A stretch of DNA of 64,000 nucleotides from Mesostigma viride (Eukaryota; Streptophyta; Mesostigmatophyceae; Mesostigmatales; Mesostigmataceae): NCBI GenBank assembly GCA_009746045.1, contig RPFO01000253.1, forward strand, positions 4,870,645-4,934,644, read 5' to 3'. Of this stretch, positions 34,301 through 45,766 are shown piece after piece. The first letter of the stretch is position 1; the number at the start of each line of letters is the position of its first letter. Under the pieces are notes generated by a model. That model did no database searches. It had not been told where the DNA came from and saw only the letters and a list, made by a program, of their open reading frames with translations. A program made the translations under genes and the position numbers.

Positions 34301-36941
34301 GACCTCGTCCGGGATGGCGGTTCCTTCAGGAGAAGTGGACCACGTTGTCACTTTCCGAGCGACTCCTCTGGCAGATGGGAGGGCTAGCCGTCCTAGTGGG
34401 CAAGCAGCAGATACTGAACAGGCAGCGGGTGGTGAGCGGGCAGCAGGTAGTGGGCGGGGCAAGGCAGCCGCTCCCGGTGGGCCACGGGTGATGGACCGAT
34501 CTGGGGCTTCTGGGCAATCGGTGATCGACCACGCGGTCTACATCGCGGTTCTCCAGGAGCTGGTCCGTGCGGGCCAGCTGCGCGGCGTCTCGGAGCTCCT
34601 CCGTATCATGGAGCAGCACGGGGTGCGGGACGACCCGGCGGTGCTGCGTGCCGTCACGGAGAGCTTTGCGAACGCGGGCCAGGTGGCGGGGGTGGTGGAG
34701 GGGGTCAAGTGGAGCGCACGCGTGCGGCGGGCGCTGGCATCTGTCACCAAGGACCGCGGGGGTGAGCCGGCGATGCCGGCATCGCATCGTGAGGCCCCGT
34801 TGGATCGCGGGGGCGAGCCGCCGAGAACCCTGGGTTCCTCATCAACATCGACATCGCTATCCGAATTTCCCCCCGATGGTACACAGCGAGAAGGGGCGGC
34901 GAGCGGGGCGACTGACAGCCCATGTGGTTCTCTTGATGAGGACGACAAAGACAGTGGGCGAGGCATCGGACACGACTTCCCAACACCCCGTCCACAACTG
35001 GGGGGAGGGCAGCCAGCGGAGGAGGGTGGGCGGGGTGCGAGCCAGCCTGGGCGTGAGTGGCGGCGAGGGGAGGCCGCCATGTCGCCCGCATCAGGGGTTT
35101 CCTCGGCGGCGGTAGATTGGGAGGGAGAGGACAGGGCGTCGGAGGGGGCCGTGGGGGCGCATGGCGACGCACTGGCAACACCCTGGCTGGGTCTGTCGCC
35201 GAATTCGCCGGCAGGGCGCGAGGCGATGCACATGCTGGTGCGTGCGTTCAAGGGCGCCAGAGACGTGGACAGCGCAGTGGCAGCAATGCGGTCTTGGGAG
35301 TCCTCGGGGGGGAAGCTCACCGAGAAAATGTTTCGCTACGCGATCAACTCCCTGGGTGGGAGTGGCGGCGGGATGAACTCTTTCTCTGGGGCGGGGGCTG
35401 GGGGGATGGGTGCACTTGCAGGCGGTGCGGGTGGGGGAGGGTTCAGTGCCCAGTTGGGGGCTGAGGGGGTTGCCGGGGGTAGGGTTGGAGGGGGTGGGAT
35501 GTATGACCATGACATTACCCGCATGCGCACGCTCGTGAGGGAGATGAAGTCGCGCGGCCTGACGCCCTCTGTGGCGACGCGCAACGCGATCATGCGCGTG
35601 TACGCCAACGCGGGCATGCTGGAGGCGTGCCAGGAGATCTTTGATGGCATGCTGCGCGAGGGGCTGGCCCCCTCTGCGGACGGCAGCAGCCACAACGCGC
35701 TCATCACGGCCATCTCGAAGCGCTTCCTTGAGGAGCCACCCGCGTGGCGCGTGCTCCACGCGCACAAGGCGGTCGAGTACAAGGACCAGGCGCTCGCCCG
35801 GGGGGTGCCCCGGGCCAAGGTCCAGTACGCAAAGCTGATCAGCATGGCGGGCAGCGTCAGGGACCTGGACCTCGCGTTTCGGCTGTTCCGAGAGAGGATG
35901 GAGCCAGCCGTGATCAGCGAGGGCGTGAGCACGCAAGTGGCGGCTGGGAGGAGTCATAGGTTGGACCGCGAGCGTGTTGGTGTGTATGGCCGTGGTGGGT
36001 TTGACCGTGGGCGTGGGGGTGTGCAGGCCGAGGGTTCGACCCATGATGAAGAGGAGGGGATGGACCACAAGGAACAGGAGTTCACCCAGCAAGAAGGGGT
36101 AGCCCAGACAGGGGGGGGCGGTCAGACGGAAAATGTAGCCACCCCCAGACCCCTGACATGGGACCAATCTAGTGGTGAAGGGGAGGCGTCCGCTGACGAA
36201 CTCAGGGGGGGGCGCGCTGTTATCTCAGCAACAGCAATGTCGATACCGACATCAGCGTACTCCGCTTCTTCTTCTGCTCCGAGACCTGATAATTCGCCGC
36301 CGCCGATGCCGGCGGCGCCCTCTCCGGGCCCCAGGCTGGTCTACCCCACGCCCGACCCTTACGTGTACTGTGCGATCATCAGCGCGTGCGCCCGCTGCGG
36401 TGACCGCAACGCGGCCTTCTCTATCAAATCCGAGATGGAGGCGGCGGGGCTGGCCCCCGACCTCGCCGTGTACAATGCGCTCGTGCGCGCGTGCTCTGAG
36501 GTGCAAGACCCGCGCGGCGCGTTCGAGGTCATTCAAGAGATCCGCGCCAACGGGCTGATGCCCGACGCGCTCACGTTGCGCCACCTGGTCAAGGCGTGCG
36601 TGCGGGCAAGGCGGCTTGACTGGGCGGTCGCGGTCCAAAGGTTGTTTGAGGAGCAAGGGGTGGCCGCGGACGCACACACGTACCGGGCACGGCTCAAGGG
36701 GTCCCTGAACGCGCGCCAGCTGGACGCTGGGCTGGAGGTGCTCCAGCAGATGGCCGACAGGGGAGTAGCCCCGCTCCCTGGGATGGACAGCATGGCGGCT
36801 GAGCTGTGGCGGATGCAAGGCGCGTCGGACGAGGATGGAAACGAGGAGGAGGAGCGGGGGATGGGAAGGGGGGGAAGGAATGGCTGGCGGGAAGGCCGGG
36901 AGGAGGTTGGTGAGGAGGATGACTGGCAGTCACGTTGGTAG
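28329..36941 (+). CDS. Very large pentatricopeptide-repeat (PPR) protein, two exons, probably organelle-targeted
   Basis: Exon 2 (29143-36941, stop TAG) is one 7.8-kb open frame. Exon 1 is inferred at 28329-28548: an ATG frame rich in Arg, Ser, Cys and Leu with few acids (MSAIGRHVNRGGLLLRQLPK), ending at a GTAAGC donor whose phase 1 matches the CAG acceptor at 29142. Product about 2,672 residues. PPR units cluster near residues 1405-1600, 1866-1930, 2098-2330 and 2472-2620, for example PDTACYLALLDGCRQGG and PDLAVYNALVRACSEV. Between and before them lie long Gly/Ser/Pro-rich, probably disordered linkers. PPR proteins bind organellar RNA and act in its processing, editing, stability or translation. 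The basic, acid-poor leader suggests mitochondrion or plastid. The RNA target is unknown. The gene is divergent from CPC1, with a 1.2-kb shared upstream region. Confidence 0.85.
28860..29136 (+). repeat. Acceptor-junction copies before PPR exon 2
   Basis: Degenerate copies of TTACGTGTCCACCCA recur near 28890, 28985 and 29052 with CGTGGC/CACGG spacer, and the real acceptor at 29128-29142 is GCTTACGTGTCCACCCAG. Confidence 0.7.
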
Positions 36942-38496
36942 TGGGTGTGATTGCATGACAGCAAGAGGTGAGGCTAGTTAGGAACGTTGATAGTATCACC
37001 CTGCAGTTGCACTGGGATCGCGGCTAATGTTTTAATGCTGGTTCCTGGTGTCATCCACTGCATCGACCAGCCAGGTAATTAATTATGTAATCAAGCCCAC
37101 TCCTTTTCGCAACTAATGAAACCTAGGGGCTGAACACGAGGAAGACATTATTAAGTGAGACAACTATTGATATGTGCAAAGTGCGTGGAAAACCTTGTTG
37201 AGCAAATCGTGTATGTGCATATGTGTGGATGCCCCCATGCCCGTTTTGTTTTTTATGTAACGATGCAGCTATTAATTAATAGACACGTGACTGCGTCACG
37301 TGAGCAGAAGTCCTCAGTGGGAGGGGAACATGGGATGGAATGGATGATGTAAAGTATGTAAGCCATGATGTAAGCTATCTATGTAGCTAGCTGCATGTAA
37401 TTCGGTTACTACTGTAACGGGCTGGAATACATGCAGACAGATCAATCTGAACTTGTGACCGTACAACAAGTACAAGTACATCCGTTGACTGGGAGGTCAC
37501 GTATTGAACACGTCAACGTATCCCGAGGCCAATATTAAAATGTTGAAAGGGGCAAGGTGACAGTATAGGCCAAAACCGGGGTCACCCTTCCTCGCAACGC
37601 GTTGTGCTGAAGTACAATATAGACACATTTATTATTTGCTTCTTAGCAATTTTTCATCGACTTGCGTGAGACTGGATTCGATTCAATGAAAATTCCGACT
37701 CGAACGCGACCGAAGTTGCTAGGCATGGACATATGCTACCTTAGATGGGACGGCGTCCAGTGTGAGCTAGTACGGCAAGATACGGCAAAGGGCCAAACCC
37801 AATCCGCGTATCAAGGAGACAACCAGCGCAGGCCAGAAATCGGGAGAATCCAGACCATGGTAGCTCGAGCCTGCCGTTATCTTGTCCGCGTTTTCGAGTC
37901 GTTCACGATGATGAATATGAATGGAGATGGAAATGTGTAGCCGTGTGCATTGAAATTATGGCTGGCTTACGTGTAGAGCGACTAGATGACCTAGACGGTG
38001 GGGCCGGAAACAACTTGCTTGATCAGGGTGTGTGTTTCGAGCCTAACTGGCCGGGAGTGTCTCCGCGTATTGCCGTATTGCGTATTATACGCGTAATATC
38101 CTCTATTATTCGCAGTATGGCGCCCCTCCCCCCCTATTGCGCAATATGGCGTATTTACCGTATCATACGGCTCACACTGCCGGGGACGAGCTCACGCCCG
38201 GGCAGCCTCCTGGTCTGCCCTCCTTGTCTGTAATATGGAGCTAGGCAGATGGCTCGCAAGGATAGGTGGCAGGTAGTGATGTAGTACTTAAGTACTTGCG
38301 TGGCAAGCGCATGGGCATGACACGGAGTACTATGCTATAACAGGTAGTTTCCATATCATATATACCTGGACGCCTGCTGCCATGTACGTGCAAGTAACGC
38401 TAATGCACGGTACACTAGACAACCATCTGGCATTAATTAATTAATTAATTAATTAGACTCGTGCTCCCGCCTGGGGAGTCATGGAGCATTAACCCC
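36942..38496. other. Intergenic, 3' of the PPR gene
   Basis: No gene seen. TGTAA occurs at about 37085 and 37256, a green-algal-type polyadenylation signal, but such pentamers are common by chance. Contains the dispersed repeat at 37808 and a TTAA run. Confidence 0.5.
37808..38030 (+). repeat. Dispersed repeat family, long copy 2 (intergenic)
   Basis: Near-identical to 12595-12822 apart from point changes. Its first 30 bp (TCAAGGAGACAACCAGCG) match the short copy at 2976-3020 better than copy 1 does. Confidence 0.85.
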
Positions 38497-39109
38497 GATG
38501 GATGGATGGATGGATGGATGGATGGATGGATGGATGGATGGATGGATGGATGGATGGATGGATGGATGGATGGATGGATGGATGGATGGATGGATGGATG
38601 GATGGATGGATGGATGGATGGATGGATGGATGGATGGATGGATGGATGGATGGATGGATGGATGGATGGATGGATGGATGGATGGATGGATGGATGGATG
38701 GATGGATGGATGGATGGATGGATGGATGGATGGATGGATGGATGGATGGATGGATGGATGGATGGATGGATGGATGGATGGATGGATGGATGGATGGATG
38801 GATGGATGGATGGATGGATGGATGGATGGATGGATGGATGGATGGATGGATGGATGGATGGATGGATGGATGGATGGATGGATGGATGGATGGATGGATG
38901 GATGGATGGATGGATGGATGGATGGATGGATGGATGGATGGATGGATGGATGGATGGATGGATGGATGGATGGATGGATGGATGGATGGATGGATGGATG
39001 GATGGATGGATGGATGGATGGATGGATGGATGGATGGATGGATGGATGGATGGATGGATGGATGGATGGATGGATGGATGGATGGATGGATGGATGGATG
39101 GATGGATGG
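38497..39109. repeat. ATGG tetranucleotide microsatellite, about 153 copies
   Basis: 613 bp of uninterrupted ATGG. It makes Met-Asp-Gly-Trp frames on the plus strand and His-Pro-Ser-Ile frames on the minus strand, which I treat as spurious. Confidence 0.97.
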
Positions 39110-39391
39110 GTGCAAACAGTCCTACCGGTCTAATCTATCTACATCAGCGACCTACGACATCTATCTAACAGCATTCTAACTACAGCATCTATCTAGACAG
39201 CCTCACGCTGCCCTAGGGGAGCTGTCTGGTGTGCCTCCCACGGGTTTGCACATCTGACATACCCTTCTACAGCTTAGTAAAAGCACAGCCAGTCATGCGT
39301 GCTATTCTGATCAGGCACGCCGCAAAGGTGAAAACCATTTGCGTTCAGTGTCGGTCCACGGAAAACGCGGAAAAACGCGATCTGCAAATGA

Positions 39392-39462
39392 ATCCAGGCC
39401 GGAATCGAACTGGGGACCTCTCGCACCAATTTTGCTGACTATAGGACGGACGTCTCCTCCAT
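39392..39462 (-). repeat. tRNA-like (SINE-type) repeat, copy 2
   Basis: On the minus strand GCAAAATTGGTGCGAGAGGT then CAGTTCGATTCCGG, homologous to the copy at 8486-8546 including the GGAGAC upstream block. The B-box is intact; the rest of a tRNA is missing. Confidence 0.45.
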
Positions 39463-39920
39463 GCGTGCAATGTCCATCGCCTCGATCGCTCTGCTTGCTT
39501 GCCCACGCTCTCCTTGTCATGGTAGACAACTATATGCTATCCCATGCGGGTCTTATTGCACCCACAGAATTTGCAGGATCGCTTAATTGTATCCGATTGC
39601 TGCTGTGGCATGCCTCTGGCATGAATTGAAAGGGGGGGTCTCTGCCCCTTTCCCTGCAGTGCATTAATTAATTAACACGTAACAGCGTTACATGAGCATA
39701 AGTCCTCAGTACAGTTGAGGGGGATGGGATGGGATGGGATGAGATGGGAGCTAGCTATCTAAGACCTAGTTACGGGGTTGTGAGCACCACGGCCCGCATC
39801 ACTGTGAGTGCCATACTGGCTTGGTAACACCTGCTGTTCATATACAGGCCGGGATTATAAAAGCACTCCGGGGCTCTGTGACTCCCCAACAGGATGTTTA
39901 ATTATAATTGATTATTTAAT

Positions 39921-40015
39921 TAAGTAGTGATTAAGTTAGTAAGTAAGTGAGTAAGTAAGTAAGTAGTAACGGTAAGTAAGTACTTAGTAAGTAATAAGTA
40001 AGTAAGTACTTGCGT
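39921..40015. repeat. TAAG tetranucleotide repeat
   Basis: Imperfect AAGTAAGT units in the spacer left of the palindrome. A separate TTAA run is at 38433-38456. Confidence 0.8.
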
Positions 40016-40564
40016 GTCATGCGCATTGGCATGCCACGTACTGAGGGAGAAAGCTTAGCGACGTGGTCATGTATGCCTACGTGATGGGCTCACACATAAA
40101 TGGATGGACAAGCCACGAGCCACGAGGTAACCATGGCTGATCGGCGGCCGGAGCTCATAACTTTCACGTAATTGTGCACCAAGTTCGGCTGTGAATATCA
40201 CAATCGCTTCGTCTTTCTAAAACGAACACGCTGATATAATTCTCCGAAGCTATTACGCAATATTATATGACGAGCAAACGCTCCTCTACGCAACGCAGCC
40301 TGGCGGTTGCGCTAAGCCCTGAAAATACGTCTGCAGCTCCGGCTGCGGCTTCGCCCTCATCAGGTCCGGAATGAGGCAGTGGTGACACTAGTCGCGCACT
40401 GGTGGTTGGCTGGTCGCCCAGATCCCTTCCGGGCTTTCCTCGCCCTCTGCATCGCCTGAGCCCAAGCGCAGTCGCCCAGGCGAACCTAGCTAGCTGGTCT
40501 GAGTGCAGCAGGCGATTTTGACATCGACCTGAAAAGGCCAGCAGGCCTTTGAGGTCGACCCAAA

Positions 40565-40920
40565 AAGGCCAGGTCTGAGGACGTCGCAGGTGGAAAATAA
40601 CCCGCAGGTTATTTTCCACCTGCGACGTCCTCAGGCCTGGCCTTAATTTTCGACATGCCACCCATCAAGATACCGGAGCTCGTGTTTTACTGGTCACACG
40701 CCTCGCTGCTGGCCCTGTACGTGCCAGCAACTCAACTCCAAGACCAATTTTTTGCATGCAAATAACCCGCAGGTTATTTTCCACCTGCGACGTCCTCAGG
40801 CCTGGCCTTCTCGACATGCCACCCATCAAGATACCGGAGCTCGTGTTTTACTGGTCACACGCCTCGCTGCTGGCCGCTGTGCCAGCAACTCAACTCCAAA
40901 ACCAATTAATTTTTCCGCAG
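40565..40920. repeat. Hairpin block with an internal direct duplication, in the left LINE arm
   Basis: At 40575-40634 there is a perfect 28-bp inverted repeat around a 4-bp loop (CTGAGGACGTCGCAGGTGGA begins the left arm), and the pairing extends outward to 40565-40644 with one mismatch. The right half of the hairpin plus about 100 bp of ORF1 sequence is then repeated at about 40760-40910. Confidence 0.75.
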
Positions 40921-41490
40921 TGGAGCTGACTGCTGTTTTCCCACCGCGCATGCATATCTGACATGATAGTCCATAATGGGCTCGGCTGGTCTCGCCCCCG
41001 CCTTCAGCTCGCCGCTCTCTTTACCTGCCGAGGACCTTCTGAACCCCGCCCCCTTGGCCGAATCCACCTTCCTCCTCCACCTCCAATTAAGACGCCATCT
41101 CACAGCACGATCTGCAAATCCGCTTCCCTGACCTGGAATTCCATCCAATACCGCCGTGCAGTACCACCAATGCACTACCATTCCATCACAGATGTCGCTG
41201 CATGGATCAAGGTATTAATTAATTAATGCATTAATTAAGAACATACCTCCGTGAGAATGATAATTAAGAACATACCTCCGCGAGGAGGCCGAGCTCGCCA
41301 AGCGCAGCCTCAACGTCATTGTCAAGAACTTCAAGATGGAGGAAGGTGAGAATTCCGAGAAGCTTGCGCGTGCTTTTGAGAGAGAAATCCTTGATCGCAT
41401 GGGCCTTACTGGTGAGATCGAGCTGGCCGCCCACCGCCTTCCCCGCGCGCGGGGTAAGGCAGGGGCGCCCCCGCTCCTTCTCACCTTTAA

Positions 41491-43208
41491 CTCGTCGTCT
41501 GTCCCAACTCAGTCCTAATAATAGGACTGAGTTGACCTTTTTCAACCGTGTGTAGTGACTAGGTGGGGGGTCCATCCAAGATGCTTAGATGTGAGTATAT
41601 GGAGTATTTGATGTCCTCTTGCTGGCAAAAATACTACATCAGTGAAAACTTGACCCAAACTCCTAAAAATTACATGGATGTATGGCACCGTCGGCGAATT
41701 TGCATTTTTGTGTGGAAGCATGAGTGGCAAAAATTGAATAAATTCCATATGCATGTTAAAAAAATACAGGCATGTAAACAATATAGTTCTTGACCTGTGG
41801 CAAAAAACTGGACTCAATTTGGCCACTGGCACTGCCTGAAACACGCCAAATACTGCCAGTCCTATACATAGGACTGGGCCATGCTAGCAATTTGCAAGCA
41901 TGTAAGTGCGGTCATACTACATAGTAGCGTGGCCACAAACCATGTCAATCAGCCCATTTCCCTTCAGGCATAATAGGAAAACATACTTGCATCATCATAT
42001 TGCAGTTATATTGTACCTTAGTATGTGTGAAAGCCTATGCATACATATAGGGAATGCGTATGGATACGTAGCTACAAAGGGATGTATTATAAGTAATAAC
42101 CACCGATATAATGGGTAGGTTAGTCACATTTAATTGTTCTTTACAAGAATGGACATGGATAAAACTGTATTACCTTGCCATGACATGGCCAAGATACCTG
42201 CTGGCACATGATGACAGTGGTTTATCACCAAGATTTTTCACTCACCCGTATAAGCTTGACAGTACCCTTGACGCAGCCCATGACCACACAATCATGCAGT
42301 ATGAACATAGCAAGAGAATAACTAACATCTATGAAAGTGTTTTAACCCATTCAGCACCTAAAACCTTGTACAGCCACGCTACGGTAAGGCAAATGCCTGG
42401 TAAGATCATCTAAAAAGATGGTTTTAGAGAGGGGCAGGCAACGGTCAAGAAAGAGCAGCAAGACTCAAAACTGACAGCGCATCGCAAGCTTAAACTCATG
42501 TAAGAATACCAAGAAACGATGAAGCAGCGATATTCCAGCTTTACCTGGCACGGCTGGCGTTACCTTGGCCCAGGCGGTGCCTGCAAAAGTGGCACTTTGC
42601 GGCACACAAACCATGACGTGACAGAGTGGTCGAAATCATCAAATCTTTACTGCCACTAGACTTAATCTACGACAATACATGATAAAAGGTAGAAAGAAAC
42701 CTATAAACCCTTCGATTTGATCCGGGAATCAATTGTAGTAATCCATTCCGTCGACCTGCCTAATCGCAGATTTTTCCAGCAAGAACAGTGCCGACACCCA
42801 GTAAATCGCATCCCCGCGAGGTTAAAATTCACTTATATCATCTTTAGGACATAAAAAATCTATTTCCTGGGTTTGGCCCGCAAAATCGTCCGAAAACGTA
42901 AACTGCATGCATGGGCGCAAGCCGCCATGGCTGGGTCGTGCATTTCCGGAACTCACGTTTCGCGTGAAAATGTACCCTTACCACCTGTACTTTCACCGTA
43001 CGGTTAGCCGCCCAAACCAAATCCAAAAAAATCCCAAAAATATGTCCAAGAAAGATCTTTTCAAGTAGTATTTGAATAAATTTTGAGAAAATTTTTCTGC
43101 CAAATATTCCGACCGGGGCGAATTTTCTACAAAACCTCAAAATTAGGTCCTAAAATTAGGACTGAGTTGAACTCAGTCCTAAAATTAGGACCAGGGACAG
43201 ACGACGAG
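41491..43208. mobile_element. TTAA-flanked DNA element (piggyBac-like, non-autonomous) inside the left LINE arm
   Basis: The element is bounded by TTAA at 41487-41490 and 43209-43212. Its ends are a perfect 15-bp terminal inverted repeat, CTCGTCGTCTGTCCC, followed on both sides by copies of the short palindrome AACTCAGTCCTAAT..TAGGACTGAGTT. The undisturbed homologous site in the right arm (near 44615) has a single TTAA at the same codon position, so this is a clean insertion with TTAA duplication. That is the hallmark of piggyBac-superfamily transposition. No transposase frame is visible in the 1,718 bp, which is AT-rich, so it is probably a non-autonomous (MITE-like) copy. The superfamily call is inference, since the terminal bases are not the classical CCC. 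Confidence 0.75.
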
Positions 43209-44347
43209 TTAAGACCCCGGGGGACAAGATTTCTTTTCTCAGACGCCGCAAGCGGCTCGAGAAGACACCCTTGATGACGACTTGACCCTGGCGCAGCAAC
43301 AACGGCGACGGGAGCTATGGCCGACCTACCTCCAGCTCCGGCAGACCAAGGCGGGGCAGCCGGCAGGTGTACTGGAAGGGGGCGGCCATCTACTACTGTA
43401 CGTCGGCCACAAGCCCTGGCAGGCGACCCCCGCGGCCCCAGCGACTCCAGACGCCCCAGCTTAGGGGAATACAGCAGTAGTAGTGTAGAATAGATAGACC
43501 GTGGCCATGTACATGTACGCCTCCTAGAGGCACTAACCCAGCTAAGCCACGCGCTTTATGTACATGTGTGCCTATGATGAGCCACCCTCCAGACGATGCC
43601 TAGCTTTATTTAGTTATGTTGTGCCCATGCAGGGAGTGACTCTCTGCTGAGACGCCATGCCCTAGCTTTTTTGTATAGCTATGCTGATCTTCCCCCCCAT
43701 GACAGGCTCCCCCTTCGCTGGGCATAGCTTGAAGATCATGGGGATGCAAGTGCCCTAGTGCACCTAGAGCAAGGGTCCTTTACATCCCCACCCTTGCAGG
43801 AAGTAGCTTAGGATGTATGATAGGCCATATGCCCTCCCTCAAGGGCTATGTGCTACGTATACTCCCAACGGAGTTATGTTACAATTCAATTCAATTCAAT
43901 TCAATAACTCCGTGGGGAGGATTGAATTGAATTGAATTGTAACATAACTCCGTTGGGAGTATATGTAGTACATAGCCCTTGAGAGGGGGCATATGGCCTA
44001 TCATACATCCTAAGCTACTTCCTGCAAGGGTGGGGATGTAAACAACACTTGCTCTAGGTGCACCAAGGCACCTGCACCCTCATGATGTATCGCGCTATGC
44101 CCAGTTAAGGGGGAGGGTGGCATGTGGGGGAAGATCATCATGGCTATACAAGAGCTATGGCATGGCGTGTCAGCAGAGAGTTACTCCCTGCATGGGCACA
44201 ACATAACTAAATAAAGCTAGGCATCATCTGGAGTGTGGCTCATCATAGGCACACATGTACATGATTAAATAAAGCGCGTGGCTTAGCTGGGATAGTGCCT
44301 CTAGGAGGCGTACATGTACATGGCCACGGTCTATCTATTCTACACTA

Positions 44348-45766
44348 CTACTGCTGTATTCCCCTAAGCTGGGGCGTCTGGAGTCGCTGGGGCCGCGGGG
44401 GTCGCCTGCCAGGGCTTGTGGCCGACGTACAGTAGATGGCCGCCCCCTTCCAGTACACCTGCTGCCCCGCCTTGGTCTGCCGGAGCTGGAGGTAGGTCGG
44501 CCATAGCTCCCGTCGCCGTTGTTGCTGCGCCAGGGTCAAGTCGTCATCAAGGGTGAAGAGAGTCTTCTCGAGCCGCTTGCGGCGTCTGAGAAAAGAAATC
44601 TTGTCCGCCAGGGTCTTAAAGGTGAGAAGGAGCGGGGGCGGCCCTGCCTTACCCCGCGCGCGGGGAAGGCGGTGGGCGGCCAGCTCGATCTCACCAGTAA
44701 GGCCCATGCGATCAAGGATTTCTCTCTCAAAAGCACGCGCAAGCTTCTCGGAATTCTCACCTTCCTCCATCTTGAGATTCTTGACAATGACGTTGAGGCT
44801 GCGCTTGGCGAGCTCGGCCTCCTCGCGGAGGTCAAGCGTCTGCCGTTGAAGCTGGGCTGCGACGGCGGAGTTGGTGTGTTGCTTAAGCATGTCCGCCCAG
44901 GTGGTGATGGGAGGAGCATCGCCGGCCAGGCCAGCCGGGGCTGGCTTGGCGGCAATGTCCTTCACCGCCTGGGCGGTGAGGCCGGCGGTGTTCTGCAGAA
45001 CCTCGATAGCAATGGCGTTGTCCTTAAGACGCTGGCCGGTCGATGTCGCGGAGCTGGGCGGTGATGGAGTCGGTGGAGGCGGAGGGGGGGGGGGGGTGGA
45101 GGCGAGGAGGGCGGCGGTGGCGGTGGGGATGGTGGGGAGCTCAGCAGCCAGCGTGCCGCCAATTGCCGCCACATCTGCAGCAATGGGCGTCACGTGCTGT
45201 GAGAGGGCGGCGTGGAGGTGGTGGACGAAGGTGGAGTCGGTAATGGGGGCGGGGTGCAGAAGGTCCTCGGCCGAGCGCTTAGTGAGGGTAAAGAGAGCTG
45301 CGAGCTGAAGGCGGGGGCGAGACCAGCCGGCCAGGTTGGTCGACGAGTCTGAGACGCAATGGGAATGCCGGCCGTCAACTCCGTTGCGGAAAAAATGGGT
45401 GTGGAAAGTGAGTTGCTGGCACAGGGCCAGCAGTGAGGCGTGTGACCCGTAAAACACCAGCTCCAGTATCTTGATGGGTGGCATGTCGAAAAAGGCAGGC
45501 CTGTTGACGTCAAAGCTGGTGGTAAAGAGCCTGTCGACGTCGAAATCACGCTCAGACCAGCCAGGTTCGCCTGGGCGACTGCGCTTTGGGTCAGGCGATG
45601 CAGAGGGCGAGGAGAGCCCGGGAGGGTTCTGGGCGACCACCCGTGCGCGACTAGTGTCACCACTGCCTTCCGGCCCTGATGGCGAAGCTGCAGCCGGAGC
45701 TGCAGACGTATTTTCATTGCCGAGCGCAGCCGTCAGGCTGCGTTGCGTCGATGGGCGTTTGCTCAT
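44348..45766 (-). CDS. LINE ORF1-like protein, intact 472 codons
   Basis: Starts at ATG 45766 and ends just inside the inverted 3' tail. The N-terminal half is Ser/Pro/Ala-rich, with a Pro run near residue 225. The C-terminal part (about residues 320-450) resembles the RNA-binding ORF1 region of L1-type elements: SLNVIVKNLKMEEGENSEKL, then PPPLLLTFKTLADKISFLRR, and LTLAQQQRRRELWPTYLQL, the usual order of an RRM-like fold and a C-terminal basic domain. Such proteins coat element RNA as a chaperone for reverse transcription. A degraded second copy lies in the opposite arm. No RT gene follows, so mobility would need a partner element. Assignment rests on motif order only. Confidence 0.65.
   Translation of the reverse strand: MSKRPSTQRSLTAALGNENTSAAPAAASPSGPEGSGDTSRARVVAQNPPGLSSPSASPDPKRSRPGEPGWSERDFDVDRLFTTSFDVNRPAFFDMPPIKILELVFYGSHASLLALCQQLTFHTHFFRNGVDGRHSHCVSDSSTNLAGWSRPRLQLAALFTLTKRSAEDLLHPAPITDSTFVHHLHAALSQHVTPIAADVAAIGGTLAAELPTIPTATAALLASTPPPPPPPPTPSPPSSATSTGQRLKDNAIAIEVLQNTAGLTAQAVKDIAAKPAPAGLAGDAPPITTWADMLKQHTNSAVAAQLQRQTLDLREEAELAKRSLNVIVKNLKMEEGENSEKLARAFEREILDRMGLTGEIELAAHRLPRARGKAGPPPLLLTFKTLADKISFLRRRKRLEKTLFTLDDDLTLAQQQRRRELWPTYLQLRQTKAGQQVYWKGAAIYCTSATSPGRRPPRPQRLQTPQLRGIQQ

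Larger units (their letters stand above)
39110..40110. other. Intergenic, left of the palindrome
   Basis: No gene seen. Contains the tRNA-like repeat on the minus strand, short GGGAT repeats near 39720 and the TAAG tract. Confidence 0.5.
40267..43478 (+). pseudogene. Broken left-arm copy of the LINE ORF1-like gene
   Basis: Begins at 40267 with a frame very like the right-arm gene (SKRSSTQRSL versus SKRPSTQRSL) but meets a stop after about 35 codons. Recognisable pieces follow at about 40380-40500, 40640-40720, 40975-41100, 41275-41490 and 43209-43463. Between them are a duplicated hairpin block (40565-40920), a TTAA-rich patch near 41212-41240 and a 1.7-kb TTAA-flanked insertion. The last piece reads the LTLAQQQRRRELWPTYLQL segment again. 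It is clearly non-functional. Confidence 0.8.

Noticed and set aside
38461-39179. Long WMDG and HPSI repeat proteins
   Set aside because: Pure translation of the ATGG microsatellite; no flanking coding sequence or splice context.
39392-39462. A functional tRNA gene on the minus strand
   Set aside because: The B-box is good but the T-stem does not pair and the 5' half is missing.
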